Positions 37,401 through 51,100 of a stretch of 64,000 nucleotides of DNA are shown here, one piece after another (position 1 is the first letter of the stretch; each line of letters begins with the position of its first letter). The notes under the pieces are model-generated. The model worked only from the letters and a program-made list of their open reading frames with translations, searched no databases and was not told where the DNA came from. The stretch spans positions 26,111,813 through 26,175,812 of the forward strand of contig CP137671.1 in NCBI GenBank assembly GCA_037976565.1, written 5' to 3'. The position numbers and the translations under genes are program-made. The DNA is from Mesocentrotus franciscanus. Lineage: Eukaryota; Echinodermata; Echinoidea; Camarodonta; Strongylocentrotidae.

Positions 37401-39093
37401 AAAGAAAAAGATGGAGAGATGAGCTGCAACAGTACTGGGGAAAGGTTTATTGGTACCAACAGACACTGACAGAGTCATTTGGAGACAGCATGCTGAGGCC
37501 TTCATCCTGCAGTGGATCGATAATGGCTGAAAAAGTAAAAAGTAAGTCTTGCATAACAGTCGTTACAAATGAAATTACAAATAAATGAATAAATAACGGA
37601 GTACATAGAAAGAAATGGATTTTTATTTTTTGTTATTTTAATGAATAAACGACTGACATGCAAGACTAGTTAAACACCTTTATTTGACATTTTAAAGTAT
37701 TAAATATTTAAGTAAATTATTTGATTGTGTTTCTTTTTATTTATTTATTTAATTCTTATAAATGCCTGATCTGCAAGACTACGTAAAATTAGTTTTATTA
37801 ATTTTTGTATTTGTTTCAATCTTGATTATGTAAATTTAAAACGACTTAAATTCCTATTCCTTAAATTCCATTCTAAACGACTGATGTGGAAGACTAGTCA
37901 ACGCACCCTTTCGAGACAAGCGGGGGGCTTTTCTCGAAAGGGTGCGTTCAAGTCAACGCGACGCTACCCACCCTTTCGGCATAAGCCCACAAGGAATGTT
38001 GTTCTGATTTGTAAAGGAAACTTACCCGCCTTCACCAACGAATAAGAGATGATCAGCTGCTTCTTGGAAAGCGTCCTTCAGCCTACAAGAATATTTTGAA
38101 AAAGGTTTGTGATATGTATATATATGAATTAATAATAGAGTATATATATATATATATATATGTATGTATAAATTAAACACATACCTATTACCGGTTTAGA
38201 TGAATTTCCTTAGATAGTGAATTCAAAATTACAGATTACAAACAAGTGCAACAAACAATGCGTACAAGTGCATTGCGCTAAAATGGCAGCGGATTTATCA
38301 TATTATGCATTGTTACATCATATTCCAAATAATGTCAAAGTGATGTCTTTCTCCATTGGTACTTCATTATGCACGTAATATATATTTTTTTATATCAGCA
38401 CTGTTTTCTCGAACAATTTAACGACAGAAATGTACATCGTTAATGATAACGATAGAGAAATAAGGCAGCAACAAGCCAAAAACATCATAAGAGCAGAAGA
38501 ATTTCAAACAGATTGAAGGGGATGTAGATGAAGAGATAAAAAGGGAGCTCCTGCCACGAGAACAATGAAAGAGGATAGTTGATGATCAGCTAAACACAGC
38601 CAAGCCCATCACTGATCCCAAGAGCTAGGGACTGCATCAACCCCGCCAACGGGTAATAATGGTCACCGATCTCGGGCACCTCAAAATTCATTCATCTCAC
38701 ACCATCGCAGCTAAAACAGCAAATTTGACAACTATTGTCCCCAAATTCAACAGAGAAAAAGTTTCCAGCAACAACGGGGAGGAACCGACACTCGGCAATC
38801 AATCCAGCCGAAAAATCCCAGAAATCTCATAGACTGGCACGTATCCCGACGTCAGGGAAAGTGGAACAACAACGATTGGCAGACTCCAAAATATCCGACA
38901 TCCATAAAGACGACATCAATCACAGCCGATCACATGCTGAAGTCAAAGTCATAAGACCAAAGACAAAGTCCACGTATACCACTCTTTAAACAGACGAAAA
39001 TATCGCCTGTATACGATTCTGATTACATTCATTTCCAGAGGTGGTACTGTGTGTACTGACAGACTATAATATTTCATGTACAAGCATTTATTC

Positions 39094-39139
<46 letters not shown>

Positions 39140-42100
39140 AGAAGCACAAAATGAACATGAAATGACGAAGTATTTTATTACTATGATTGTTTTAAACGAA
39201 TAAGGAAATGTATGAATGAGTTGTTTTGTTTAGCAATTGATGTTAAGAATTATACTTTTGAATTGTATTTTGATTATTCTGAGTTGTATTTTAATTATTC
39301 TGAGTATGATGTAAATTGCATGATTTCGATTATATTTTATGTACTGTCTCTGGTATTGAGAAAATAAAACACCTTATAAATATTTTTTTAAAATACTCTC
39401 ATTTGTATGTACTCTGTAAAACATACAACTTCCTCTGATAATTACAATAACATGTTTCTTCAAAATTCAAATGTTCATTCATATGCCACTCGTCAAAAAG
39501 CCAACTTTCAAGTAAGACTTACTTCTAATTCACTTAATTCATTAAATGTTGCTGGCGTAAAGATATGAAACCAATTCGCCACTTTTATCAAATTATGTTC
39601 AACTTTTACCTGTTTTAAAAAGCTTCGTCGCAAATATCTATTTGAAAATTTGTGACCATACCGTCATTACAAAGTGAAGTTTACCAAATATGTATGTATG
39701 AAGTATGTATATATAGCGGTGGTGCATGCATTACGTGTAGTAGCGGGTACGGCGTCATTTCATCGGCAGACTACAGCTAGACTGGGCGACGGGGTTCCGC
39801 CCATATTATAGTCATACCGCTCGGCAACATGGCCCTACGTGTTATCAGTGTCTGTGATATGGTGTAATATTGAAGCCCTAACAAAATTGCGCTTCAAAAT
39901 GATCATGAAGTGCCTCAAAAAAGTAAAAAATCTTTGAGTGACTGGTTTTACCATACTCATTTTCCCCAACAGTAGTGTTATCAAAACCGTTAGGAAAACG
40001 AATTTTTAAATTTCGATTTCCAATCATAAATATCTTGATAGACAGGCGATCGGCTCGTAAAAGTCATAGGATTCCTGACTGACCTAAAGGTTTATAATTA
40101 TCATTGCAGCATGAGCTAAATCCAGGATTTGTTTCAGATTCTGAGACAAAGTTACCCAATCCCTTTAAGGTAGTAAAGTAGTTTGTAGACTTTTTGTGTA
40201 TTTTTAACTTGTGATTGGAGGCATTTTGGCGTGATTTTATCAACTTTGGATTTGGCGGGAAAACGGCGGCCATCTTGGATTTTCAGCTTGATGTTACCGG
40301 AATGAGATTTAGCCTACTAGAAACGGGATCAAGAGCCTATTTTTGAGGATTTCGACTGGAGTTTAGCACTGGAGACAAGACATCTTAAAGGGAAGTAGAC
40401 TCTAGACATTTTATATTACTTACCTGTTTACTGCAATGGGGAACCATCAACATGATGAACACTATTTTGATAAGAAGTGTAAACATGCATTTTGTTTTGT
40501 TGCCTTGTCCTGAAACAGACAATTGCTACCGCAAAGAAGATTGAACTCTCTTCTCTATATGGAAACCATTTGGGCAATGGGTTTTCATACTCGATTCAGA
40601 GAGGAGACTGTACGACAAATTCTGCAATTTATTTCAAGGTCTCTAGGATCTTGTCTCGTCCAACTTTCCTTAATATAGAATTAAGACCAAACAAATACAT
40701 TGGATTTTGTCTTATCCTACTACTGTCTAGTGACGTGAGCCTGAAGCCAGGCCCTCGTAGAGTGGATTTAAGCCTGTCTAAGTGTGAAGCTTGTAAGACT
40801 CTTGTGAGGAAAAATCGTAGACAAGTACAGTGTACAGATTGTGAGGTTACTTATCACGCAACATGTGCAAATATTACTTCGAAAGAGTATAATAATGTTG
40901 TGAAACAAAACCTGAAATGGTACTGCCCCGCCTGTAAACCAGGACCTTGCGACATGTGTGAGGAGCTAGTTACAGGGCATCAGAGAGGAGTGGAATGTGA
41001 CAGGTGTTTAAAGTGGGTCCATGCTTCTTGTGGAGGGGTGAATGATGCAGAGTACTCCAATTTCTGTGGGACTTTATGAACTTTTCAGATACTCTGTTTA
41101 ATACTTCCTTGCATAGTACTACTAGTAATCGATTTTCTGCTCTGAATGACAACGATGATGGAAACACCAGTTGCACTTCTGATTCCTGCGTTCCTTCTCA
41201 AAATCAGAACCCTAAAAGAACATCAAATCAAAATACAAAGAAATGTAAGAACAGTAGAGATTCATTGCAAATTATGATGGTCAACTTTCAAAGCATCATA
41301 AATAAGACGGCTGACACAAATGTGCTGATAGACGAGTATGATCCAGATATAGTGCAATGTGTAGAGACATGGCTCTCAGAGGATATAAGCAGTGCCGAGG
41401 GTTTTTCGGACTCTTATAATTTTTTCAGGAAGGAACGGCAAGTAGGAATACATGGCGGAATATTAGTGGCATGTAAAAAAGATCTTACTTTGACAAGGAA
41501 AGAAGAGTTTGAGGTGGAATCTGAACCTTTGTGGAGCCAGCTTGAATTAAAGGGGCGCCACTCTTGATTGGTACTGCCTACAAACCCAGGCATGATGACA
41601 AAAACTGTGTTAGTGCATGAGCTTGCAGGGGACTTCAACTCTATTGTGGTATCTAACCACTCAGCCTCAAAGGATACTGCAGAATCTGTTCTACAGACGG
41701 TCACAGGTTTTGAGTTTTAGTCAGTATGTCAGACAACCGACCAGGAAAGAAAACATTTTGGATCTTGTGTTTACCAATAATGACAGCCTTGTTCGAGATA
41801 TCAGGGTCGAACATGGAATCAGCGACCATGATATAATCATTACTTCAATCATTCTTCAACAAGGATCACGCCTCGGTCCAGGAAAAGTTGGATAAGATCG
41901 AAGGGGAAATCAAACGGGTCATGGAAAAGCATAAACCAAAGAAAACTGCAGCCAAACCAAATAGTTTTCCCTGGTTTAACAGGACTCATCACAGGCTTAG
42001 GAGAAGGAAGCAAAGAGCTAATAACAAAGCAAGGGAATCTGGCAAGAGTAAAGACGGTGATGCCTTCCTGTCCTGTCAAAAAGAACTGAGGAAATCTTTA

Positions 42101-45100
42101 GGTAAGGCGGAGCAGGAGTTTGTTTCATATAATCTAACCAAAGCATTGAAAGAAAACAAAAAGCAGTTTTGGTCATATATGATAGGCATGGGTAAAAAGT
42201 GAAGGAGGTGTTGCGGACCTCAAGGTGGGTAACACAATAGTCAGTGATGGGCAAGGAAAAGCTGAAGCTCTAAACACACAGTTTGCCAGTGTCTTCACCA
42301 AAGGGGATCAAACTAGCATTCCGTCGTTGGGATCTAGTAACATCCAGAGTATTCGAGTGATCCATGAAGGTGGAGTTCTCAAGCAGTTGCAGGACCTATC
42401 TCCAAACAAAGCACCAGGACCTGATCAAATACCTCCCTGGTTCTTGAAGATCTTTGCATCAAAACTGGCACCATTGTTAACAGATTTGTTCCAGAACTCT
42501 ATGGACAATGGAATCTTTCCACATCAATGGAAGATGGCTAATATCTGTGCAATCTTCAAGAAAGGAGATAAAGCCGCTCCAGAAAACTATCGACCTGTCT
42601 CATTGGCTTGTGTGATGTGTAAAATTCTGGAACATATAATACATTCACATATCATGGACCATCTAGAAGAAAATGATGTGCTAGTGAATACACAACATGG
42701 ATTTAGAGCAATACGAACCACCGAAACTCAACTTATTTCAACGGTTCATGATGTTGCTAGAATACTTGACCGGGGTAACTCGGTACACATGGCCACCTTG
42801 GAGTTTGCTAAAGCATTCGACAAGGTTCCACATGAACGACTACTGGAAAAGCTTCACTACTACGGGATTAGACACCATAAACATTGGTGGCTTAAAAATT
42901 TCTTGACATCCCGCACACAGAGAGTGACTTGTGAAGGTAGCATGTTATCAACAAGCAAAGTCCTATCCGGGGTGCCCCAGGGTACAGTGCTCGGGCCGTT
43001 ACTGTTAATGACGTATATCAATGACCTAAGCCAAACCAGACTATTCGCAGATGACTGATTTGTATACAAGGAAGTAGAGAACGGGATGCACACAGACTCC
43101 TTACAGGCGGATCTTACATCTTTGGAGTCGTGGCAAAATAGGTGGAACATGAAGTTCAACACTTCCAAGTGTTCAGTGATGATCATCTCGAATAAGAAAA
43201 AACCTCTGAAATGGGATTATATCTTCTGTGGACAAGACTTACAACAGACAAGCTCTAATCCTTACTTGGGAGTAGAAATAGACAGTAAACTGACGTGGGC
43301 GAACCATGTTGACAACACAGCCATGAAAGCCAACCGCACGTTAGGATTCCTCAGGCGAAATCTATGGTTTTGCCCAAGGGATGTGAAAGCCCTCCCATAC
43401 TAGACCCTAGTAAGATCAGTATTAAAGTACGTAAGCTGTGCTAGGGATTCATACAGGGTAGGGCAAATTAATAAACTCGACGCAGTCCAAGGGAGGGCCG
43501 CACGCTTCGTAACCGTAAACTACCAAGGGGACTGCAGTGTCACACAAATGCAGACCTGCCTAGAATGGGAAACACTTGAACACAGGAGGGAAAAAAGTCG
43601 CCTAGTTATGCTTTACAAAATCAACGAGGAAAAGGTGGGCCTAAAGCAAGAGGACTATATACAAGTATCAACAGGGTCAAGGTTAAGAAGAAACTACCAA
43701 TGCTCAATAGAAATCCCCTTTGCCAGAAAGGATGTTTACAAATACTCCTTTATCCCAAGAACTGGACGAGCGTGGAACGCCCTCGACCAGCAGTCTGTTT
43801 TAGCCCCATCTGTTGAGAACTTTAGAAACACGCTTTAGCATGTACCACCTGCTACCACCTGCTATACAAGTTAAGGCCCGGTCACACAGCCCTCCACGGG
43901 CGTATCGCGGCCGAATCACGGCCAAAAATTTCTGCCCGTGAAGCAGACGCTGTTGGACGCTTTGAGGTCGCGATAAAGACGCGATACAGCCGTACTTTAC
44001 CCGTCGTTACACGCGGTAAGAAATTCACACGCGGTTGGCCGCGCGAAAAGTTTTGGGCTGCCCAAAAATTTAGACCGCGGGTAATCGCGGGCGGTACACG
44101 TGGTACACACGCGGTAAAGACGCGGTACAGACGCGGAACGAAAGTGCTAGGACGTGCTACGGCCGCGGTTAAGACGTGGTTACACGCGGTAGGACGCGAA
44201 ATTTTAAGGCCCGGTCACACAGCCTTTCGCGTCTGTATCGCGGGTAAAATTTCGCGATTTTTTTTTTGCCCGCGGTTGCCCGTGGTGGAAAATGTGCAAA
44301 ATTGGCTTACCCGCGGTTCGGCTGCTTTATTATACCCGTGGTAGGCCGCGGTACCGCCGCGCTTCACCCGCGATAAGGACGCGGAACAGTCGCCGGCGTC
44401 TGTTCCGCGGGCATACCACGGGTAAACCGCGGGTAAGCCAATTTTGCACATTTTCCACCACGGGCAACCGCGGGCAAAAAAAAAATCGCGAAATTTTACC
44501 CGCGATACATACGCGAAAGGCTGTGTGACCGGGCCTTTAGCGGCATGCGGAACGCCGCACTGCTGACTTCAATTTTAGAAGATTCAGAAGAAATCTAATG
44601 TTTTCATATTGATAACTATGTGCAAACGCTTTCTTGTGGGTTTGTGTGTATGCAGTACGTTATATGTGTGTGGGTATTGTGACTGAATCATGTTTTATTT
44701 AATTGGTTTTATATGGGGCCCTATAGTTACAAACGATTTGCTTTTTTGTGGCCCTAACCATATATTTGCTTTGCATCTCGTATGTTTAATGTATTCTATT
44801 TTCTTTTCTATGTTTTGCTTTTACATGTATATAGTTCAGTAAATTTAATCATGTCAATTCAAAGCCGTCAAGCAAGACATCATGGGAGAGGAGCAACAAC
44901 AACGGTAGTAGGAAGAATAGAGAGTGGTACTTAGGGTAATTTTTGTTTTCCTCTTTAAATTGATACCATCTTTGTTATGATTTTTCACGTATGGAATGAG
45001 CGGTACATCAGAATAAGGACCAGGGTAAAAAGAGAAAAGTTGCAAAATGACAGGTACGCACTTGTATTGTTATGCAGAGCACTCATCTTTCTTTAACATA

Positions 45101-48100
45101 AGACAGGGTGATTGTTGTAAATGATTGTAGAGCTGCTTTTCCCCCAAAGTAGCAAATCTTAATAGACATGTCACCATAGTGCATAAATATAATTTTCAGA
45201 TACTTTTACAATTTGCCATTCATGGATGACCAGTTTGGAACAATAGCCCCACAGTCATTTAAAAAACAAAACCAGTGCTAACTAGAGCATTTTGCAACTT
45301 TTCTCTATTGACCCTGTCCCTTACTCTGATGTACTGCTCATTCTATGGATGGAAAATCATTAAAAATAACATTAAAAGAAAACTTAAACTTGATTTTCCC
45401 ACCATATTTTTAAGGGGTTTATCAAAATATTAATATCGTGCTACAAAGAAAATTTCAAGTAGAGTAATTGTGAGTTTTAAATTATTGTCCATATAACTCC
45501 ATTATACTCAGGAACTGAAATTATTTTTGTCCATGCTGTGTTTCGGTAAGCAGTGCATGTACATTGTTAGCTTCAATGAACACAATTGCGTATACATCCA
45601 AGGTATTATGCGTGATTTATTCAAATCAAATCAAATCAAGTGAAAACAATATTCTATCTGATTACATGATGGTGATGACCTTGCTGACCCTATGCTGGTA
45701 AGCTGCATAGTGTAGACGGCGTCTTGTGAGAAACATATGGTTCAGATCACTCGCTACCTAAACAATGAATAAGATAAAAATTCATTTAAAAAGAAGGACA
45801 ATATAATTTAATTTAATTAACCATACTTGGAATACGAAGTAACTCAATGTAATAGTATTGTTATGGTTAGGTTTTTGTAGGATGGGGTCTGGTACATGGC
45901 TAGGATATGGTTATAGGGATACCCCTAGCCTAAGCCCTTACATATAAAGTGTTGATGCTTGTTAGAGAATAACCCATAGTCATGATAATATAAACAGTAG
46001 GCTTGCGGTTGCACCATGTGAGAGGGGAGGATTGGGGAGACTATTTGTAATCTTTCTTGTGTAATCCTAAAGAGGGACTGTTGTAGTCCTGAAAAGGACT
46101 GTTGGTAATCTTTCTTGAGCTTATAATCATAAAAAGAACTATAGCGCCGGTCGTAAGGAAAGGATGGGTGGTCGGAGGGGCTCGACGTTCCGAAAAAAAA
46201 TGACTATCCAATGTAATGGTACAATAGGCAGCACTCTTTAGGGTTCAGATTTACTTCTTGCAGTTGAACTTCTTATGGTTTGAAGTTGCAAAATCCTTCT
46301 TAATTTTTCCTTTACTTTGTGGATCAGGCTTGAACTCGATTTTCGAGGTTCTGCTAATTATACCGTTTCTATGGATTTGGGTGCAGATCTGAACCTGTAT
46401 TTTTATGTGAGTGTATACCTTGTCTCTAAAGCAGAGTTCTCCCCTGGCCTTACTGCCTCGCTTCATATCAAAAACCTTCACGAAGGGCAGAATACGATTG
46501 AAGTCGAATGCAGACTTCATGCCTAGGTAGTAGGTGTCCCGAGCAAAATAGTCCCATTTGTCCACGTCCACCCCGTTTACACTGTTGTTCACTATTTGAT
46601 ACAGGCAGAACTTGTTCTCACGAAGCTGATACATTTTAAGGGTATTGTGAGAGAAGGTTATAGAGGCACACAGATACTCAGAGAGAGAGAGACAGAGAGA
46701 CAGAGGGAGACAGACAGAGACAGACAGACGGACGGAGAAAGGCAGACAGAGGGAGGCAGACCGAATATGTAAGAGAAGGACACAGGGAAAGTCTTACAGA
46801 GGGTGGGAAAGAGACATACGTATATACGGGTATGGTGAGAAAGTGTGGGGGAGGAGAGAAGAGAGATGAAACAAACTTGGTATGATTCTTGTTCTGTTTT
46901 CTTATGTATTATGTGTTATGTATTTACTTCGCTCTTTATGAATAACATTATTTATTGTTTTACTCAATTTTCCTTTTAGTAGAATTTCCGAATATGAATA
47001 TTACTTAACATAAAGATTATAAAGATTTAAAAAAATTGGAAATTATAAAGGTCCCTGTCTTCAACTAAACTTTTTTTTATTTTTTCAATAGATATTTGTA
47101 TTGATTCCAAAACAATACAAATCATTCTTTAATGGAAATAAAGTTGTTTTTCATCTTGACATGATTCAATAAATGTTCAATACATAGATTGTACGATTGA
47201 TACACATACACATACACACACACGCGTACCCACACACACACACCTACGCACATGCAAAATCCTCCAAAGTAATGAAATATCCGAGTAAGAATGGTCCTCA
47301 AAATGAGTTTATATTAAACCAACACTAGTATGCCAACGGTAATCATAAGAATTTGCCAAGAGAAAATCAGAGGATTGGACAACTCGACCCCCCCCCCCAT
47401 TCTCTCTGTCTCTCTCTCTCGCTCTATTTATCTCGTTTGATGGTACTCATTTATACCATTTGTTCGTCCTTTTTGACACCCTGAATAAGCTGACAGATGA
47501 ATTCGATATCTTTGGCGTAGATATTGTGTTCTTCGAGCTTCTTCTCTAGGCTGTTATGCTTGATGAGATATTTGAACAAGATGACCGACTGATTCTCATG
47601 CTGCAAAGATCATGGAGATAATAATAGACTTGTGTTTTTACTCAACACATATGCATTTTTGAAAAAAAAACTTTCGAAAGAATTCAACCTAAGGCAATTG
47701 TAATAGCCTTGCTCATTACATATCAAAATGGGCGAACATTATATTGACATTTTATGTAATACAAACATGAATTATATGGGATATACAATAAGATATTGAA
47801 ATTGCTCTGGAATCGATCTTTTGAAAGTCTTTTCCATCGTGCTAAGGCCAGAATACGTTGCAAAGAGGGTGATATCCCCTGCCCGAATATCAATTTTCAA
47901 TGCGTAAATTGTGCAAGCGGACTATTTTGACAATTTCTTTAGCAAAATCTAATATTGTCTTGAAGATACAAATTTCATACAAATATTACGAACAGACCAA
48001 CCTGCTATGAATTAACATTGGTTTTTTTTCTTCTTAACTTTTGACTTAATTTATAATTTTAAGATATATTTTACCCAGCCATTCCTTATGATAAATTGCC

Positions 48101-51100
48101 GGCCAGTAACACGCTTTTTAATACTCACATTGCATCATAAAATAATATTCTTCTATACTGTGTATACTTATAATGAATGCCAATTATTAAATTATCAAAT
48201 TTGTTTTTATGTCGTCACCACCCTCTTTTCTCCTGAAATGTTGACCCATAATCAACTGTGAAACCCAGAAATGGATTAATCCTATGATAATTGTAAATTC
48301 GCCTGATATGTATTTGCTCCTAAAAAAAAACATGGATAGTCGCCTCTGAATATGAATGTTTGGTTTGTTTGACCAGGGCCCCGTCTTACAAAGAGTTGAT
48401 ATCAATCGCAGCTTATTTGGGATCGATATCAATCGCAACTATGTACATAAGAGATAGGAGACTGCAAACTTGCGATTGATTTGGATCAATCGCAACTCTC
48501 ATATGACGGGGCCCTGAGTGCTAAAGGCCGGCTCATATAGTAGCGGCAAAGACCGCGCGAAAGGCGACGGTCGTGAAAATCACGACATTTTGGCGGTAAA
48601 GCGACGGCAAAAGGGGGAAAAACAAGATTGGCTGACGGGTGGGAACGACCATCAGCGACAACACGACGGCAAGGGACGAATGGCTGCGGCAGGGAACGGA
48701 GTCTAGCGACCACAATCGGACGTTGTCTGGGCGGCGAGTGACGATGTCTCGACGGAGCCCGGCAACAAGGAACGAGGTCAGTCGGCTGGCAGCGGATTGG
48801 ATGGCGGCAAAGAACGCGGGCTGACGGTGGATTGCGGCGTCGATGACGTGACTCAGCGGCCGACATCAAAGCATGTGGGTGTGCGGGTCACTGTCGTCAC
48901 AAAACGTGAAAAATCGCACAAAAAGTTTAAAATCGTGGACCATCGTTGCAAAATTGTAACATATCGCAGCGTAACCCGTCAGGCTTCGAGAAGTGACGTC
49001 ACTTGCCGTTGTTTTGCCGTCAATGGTCGTTGACAACGACAACGACTACCAACGAAATTGTGACAACCTTAAGACGTCTAGAGACGAAATCGCACGGCAT
49101 GGAAACGTCAAGGAAATGAGGGTTGCGGTCTCCAACGAAATCTGAACGGAATCACAATGATTTTTTTTGCCGCCACAAAATTTTCAACATGCTGAAAATT
49201 TGTCGAACTGACGCGACTGATAATTTCGGCTGTCTGCGGTCGCTAGCGGATTCGTCAGCGACAATTGAAGGCAACACACGATGATAGGCGGGAAATTCAA
49301 TATTACAATTCGCAGCTTAACGTAGCTTGCGGTACCCCCTATTCTTCATAGTGTGAGCCAGCCTTAAGAAAGCATGTTTATGCTCGTAAGCAATCAAAAT
49401 TCCTCTCCGAGCTCTGGCTCATCGATTTGGTTTCGAATGCGGGACCTCCCGGTTACGAGACCACTGCTCTCCCACTGAACCATCTTGCCTGTAATTTATT
49501 CAACTCACTTTCCATTTTTTGCCATCGTTGTCTGGTGGTACGATGTCTTCAAAGGCATGAGAGAAGGGGCCGTGTCCGAGGTCATGGCAGAGACCGGCGA
49601 TCTCAACACAAGCGACCTCAGTGTCCTGAATAAGGGTGCTGCTCTTAGAATAATTCTGTTTGAGCATTGAGGCCAGTTTGCCCGCCAAGTGGCTGACACT
49701 ACATTGAAAATGGAAAGTAATATAGTCTGAAATTATGATAGTTTGTTTAATTTTGTTTCTATTATTATTATTTTGAAGGACAGCTCTTGGCGACAGAAAT
49801 TTCCTGTCATAAAGACTGACAGTTGATTTCATTTGAAAAAAAGTACAAGAACACACAATCTAGCTTTTCATTAACTTCAGGTCGGAAAAACGCAATAATT
49901 AGTTGTCTCCTTGTCTTTATAAACACAGATTTCGTATCATTTTTCTGTAAAGTTGTCTTGACATGGTCCAATATTCTGTCGCATTTCATCAAGAAATTAA
50001 ACTTAACAATATCCAGTTCACCCATCCCCGCACTGGTTACATCCCGGCGACAATTTATCCGCGTGAATCTCCTACACTAACCGAATTCTTAACTTCAACA
50101 ATATACCCAATACTATGCCAAACATTAACCCTTCACCCCAGTGGCGTATCTGGGGTACTCCGTCAGGGGGGCAAGCGACCGAAAAAAAGGTGATGCTAAT
50201 TTTCACTTCTGGCGAGCGAGCGAGCAAAAAATATCTTTAAGTAACGTTTGGTATAAAAAGAAAAAAAATCACTTCTTTTTTAATAATTGCCACTTAAACT
50301 TGGTTCAATTTATTGTCCCATGCCGGGTGCGGGAACAATATTGTGTTTAGGGTGATTTTATACCCATTTTAGCTAGCGAGCGAAAATACACCTTTCTCTC
50401 AATGAATTGCAATATAAAATTTGTTTCATTGTTGCAGGTCGGGGGCGGGCACAATCGTGTTTAAGGCAATGTCAATCCCATTTAGGCGGGCAGGCAACCC
50501 AGTGGTGGGCACATAATTCCACGAGCCAGTGAGCGTAGCGAGCGAGCGAAAAAAATCACTTCTTTTTTAGTGAGACCATGGTACATAAACATGGTTTCCA
50601 TGTTCCATGTCAGGGACGTGATTATTAAAAGCGATGTTATTTCTATTTTGGCGAGCGAGCAAAATTTTTGTAATGATAATTGGTTCATAAATTTCAGTTT
50701 TGTTGTTGCAGGTCAGGGCTTACACAATTATGTCTAAGGTGATGTTAATTCCGTTTTAGCGAGCGAGCACACCAAAACTTTTTTGAATAACGTTTGGTAC
50801 ATAATTATTAACTGGTTGTTGCAGGTTGGGGCGGGCACGTTAGCGATGTTAATTTCATTTTGGCGAGCGAGCGTAGCGAGCAAGAAAAAAAAAATGTCCT
50901 CAATTAATTGGTACATAAACTTTGTTTCATTGTTGCAGGTCGGGGGTGGGTACAATCATGTTTAAGCCAATGTCAATCCCACTTTGGCGGGCAGGCAAAA
51001 AAAAACCCACATTTGTTTTTAATGATATTGTAGCAGGTCAGTGGCGGGCACATTTGTTAGTAATGTAAGCATAATTCCACTTCGGCGAGCGAGCAAAAAT

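Noticed and set aside
38735..38989. 84-codon basic plus frame as a gene
   Set aside because: No recognisable motif and no splice or promoter support; left as unassigned, possibly retroelement-derived.
43872..44540. piggyBac assignment from TTAA at the left edge
   Set aside because: The right edge reads GGGCCTTTAG, without TTAA, so the target duplication is not supported.
48486..48869. Arg/Pro-rich 127-codon minus frame
   Set aside because: Lies entirely in a GC-rich MITE; composition artefact with no family resemblance.
49500..49856. 118-codon minus frame as an independent HD protein
   Set aside because: It is SAMHD1 exon 3 with intron sequence attached; phases join exactly to exons 2 and 4.
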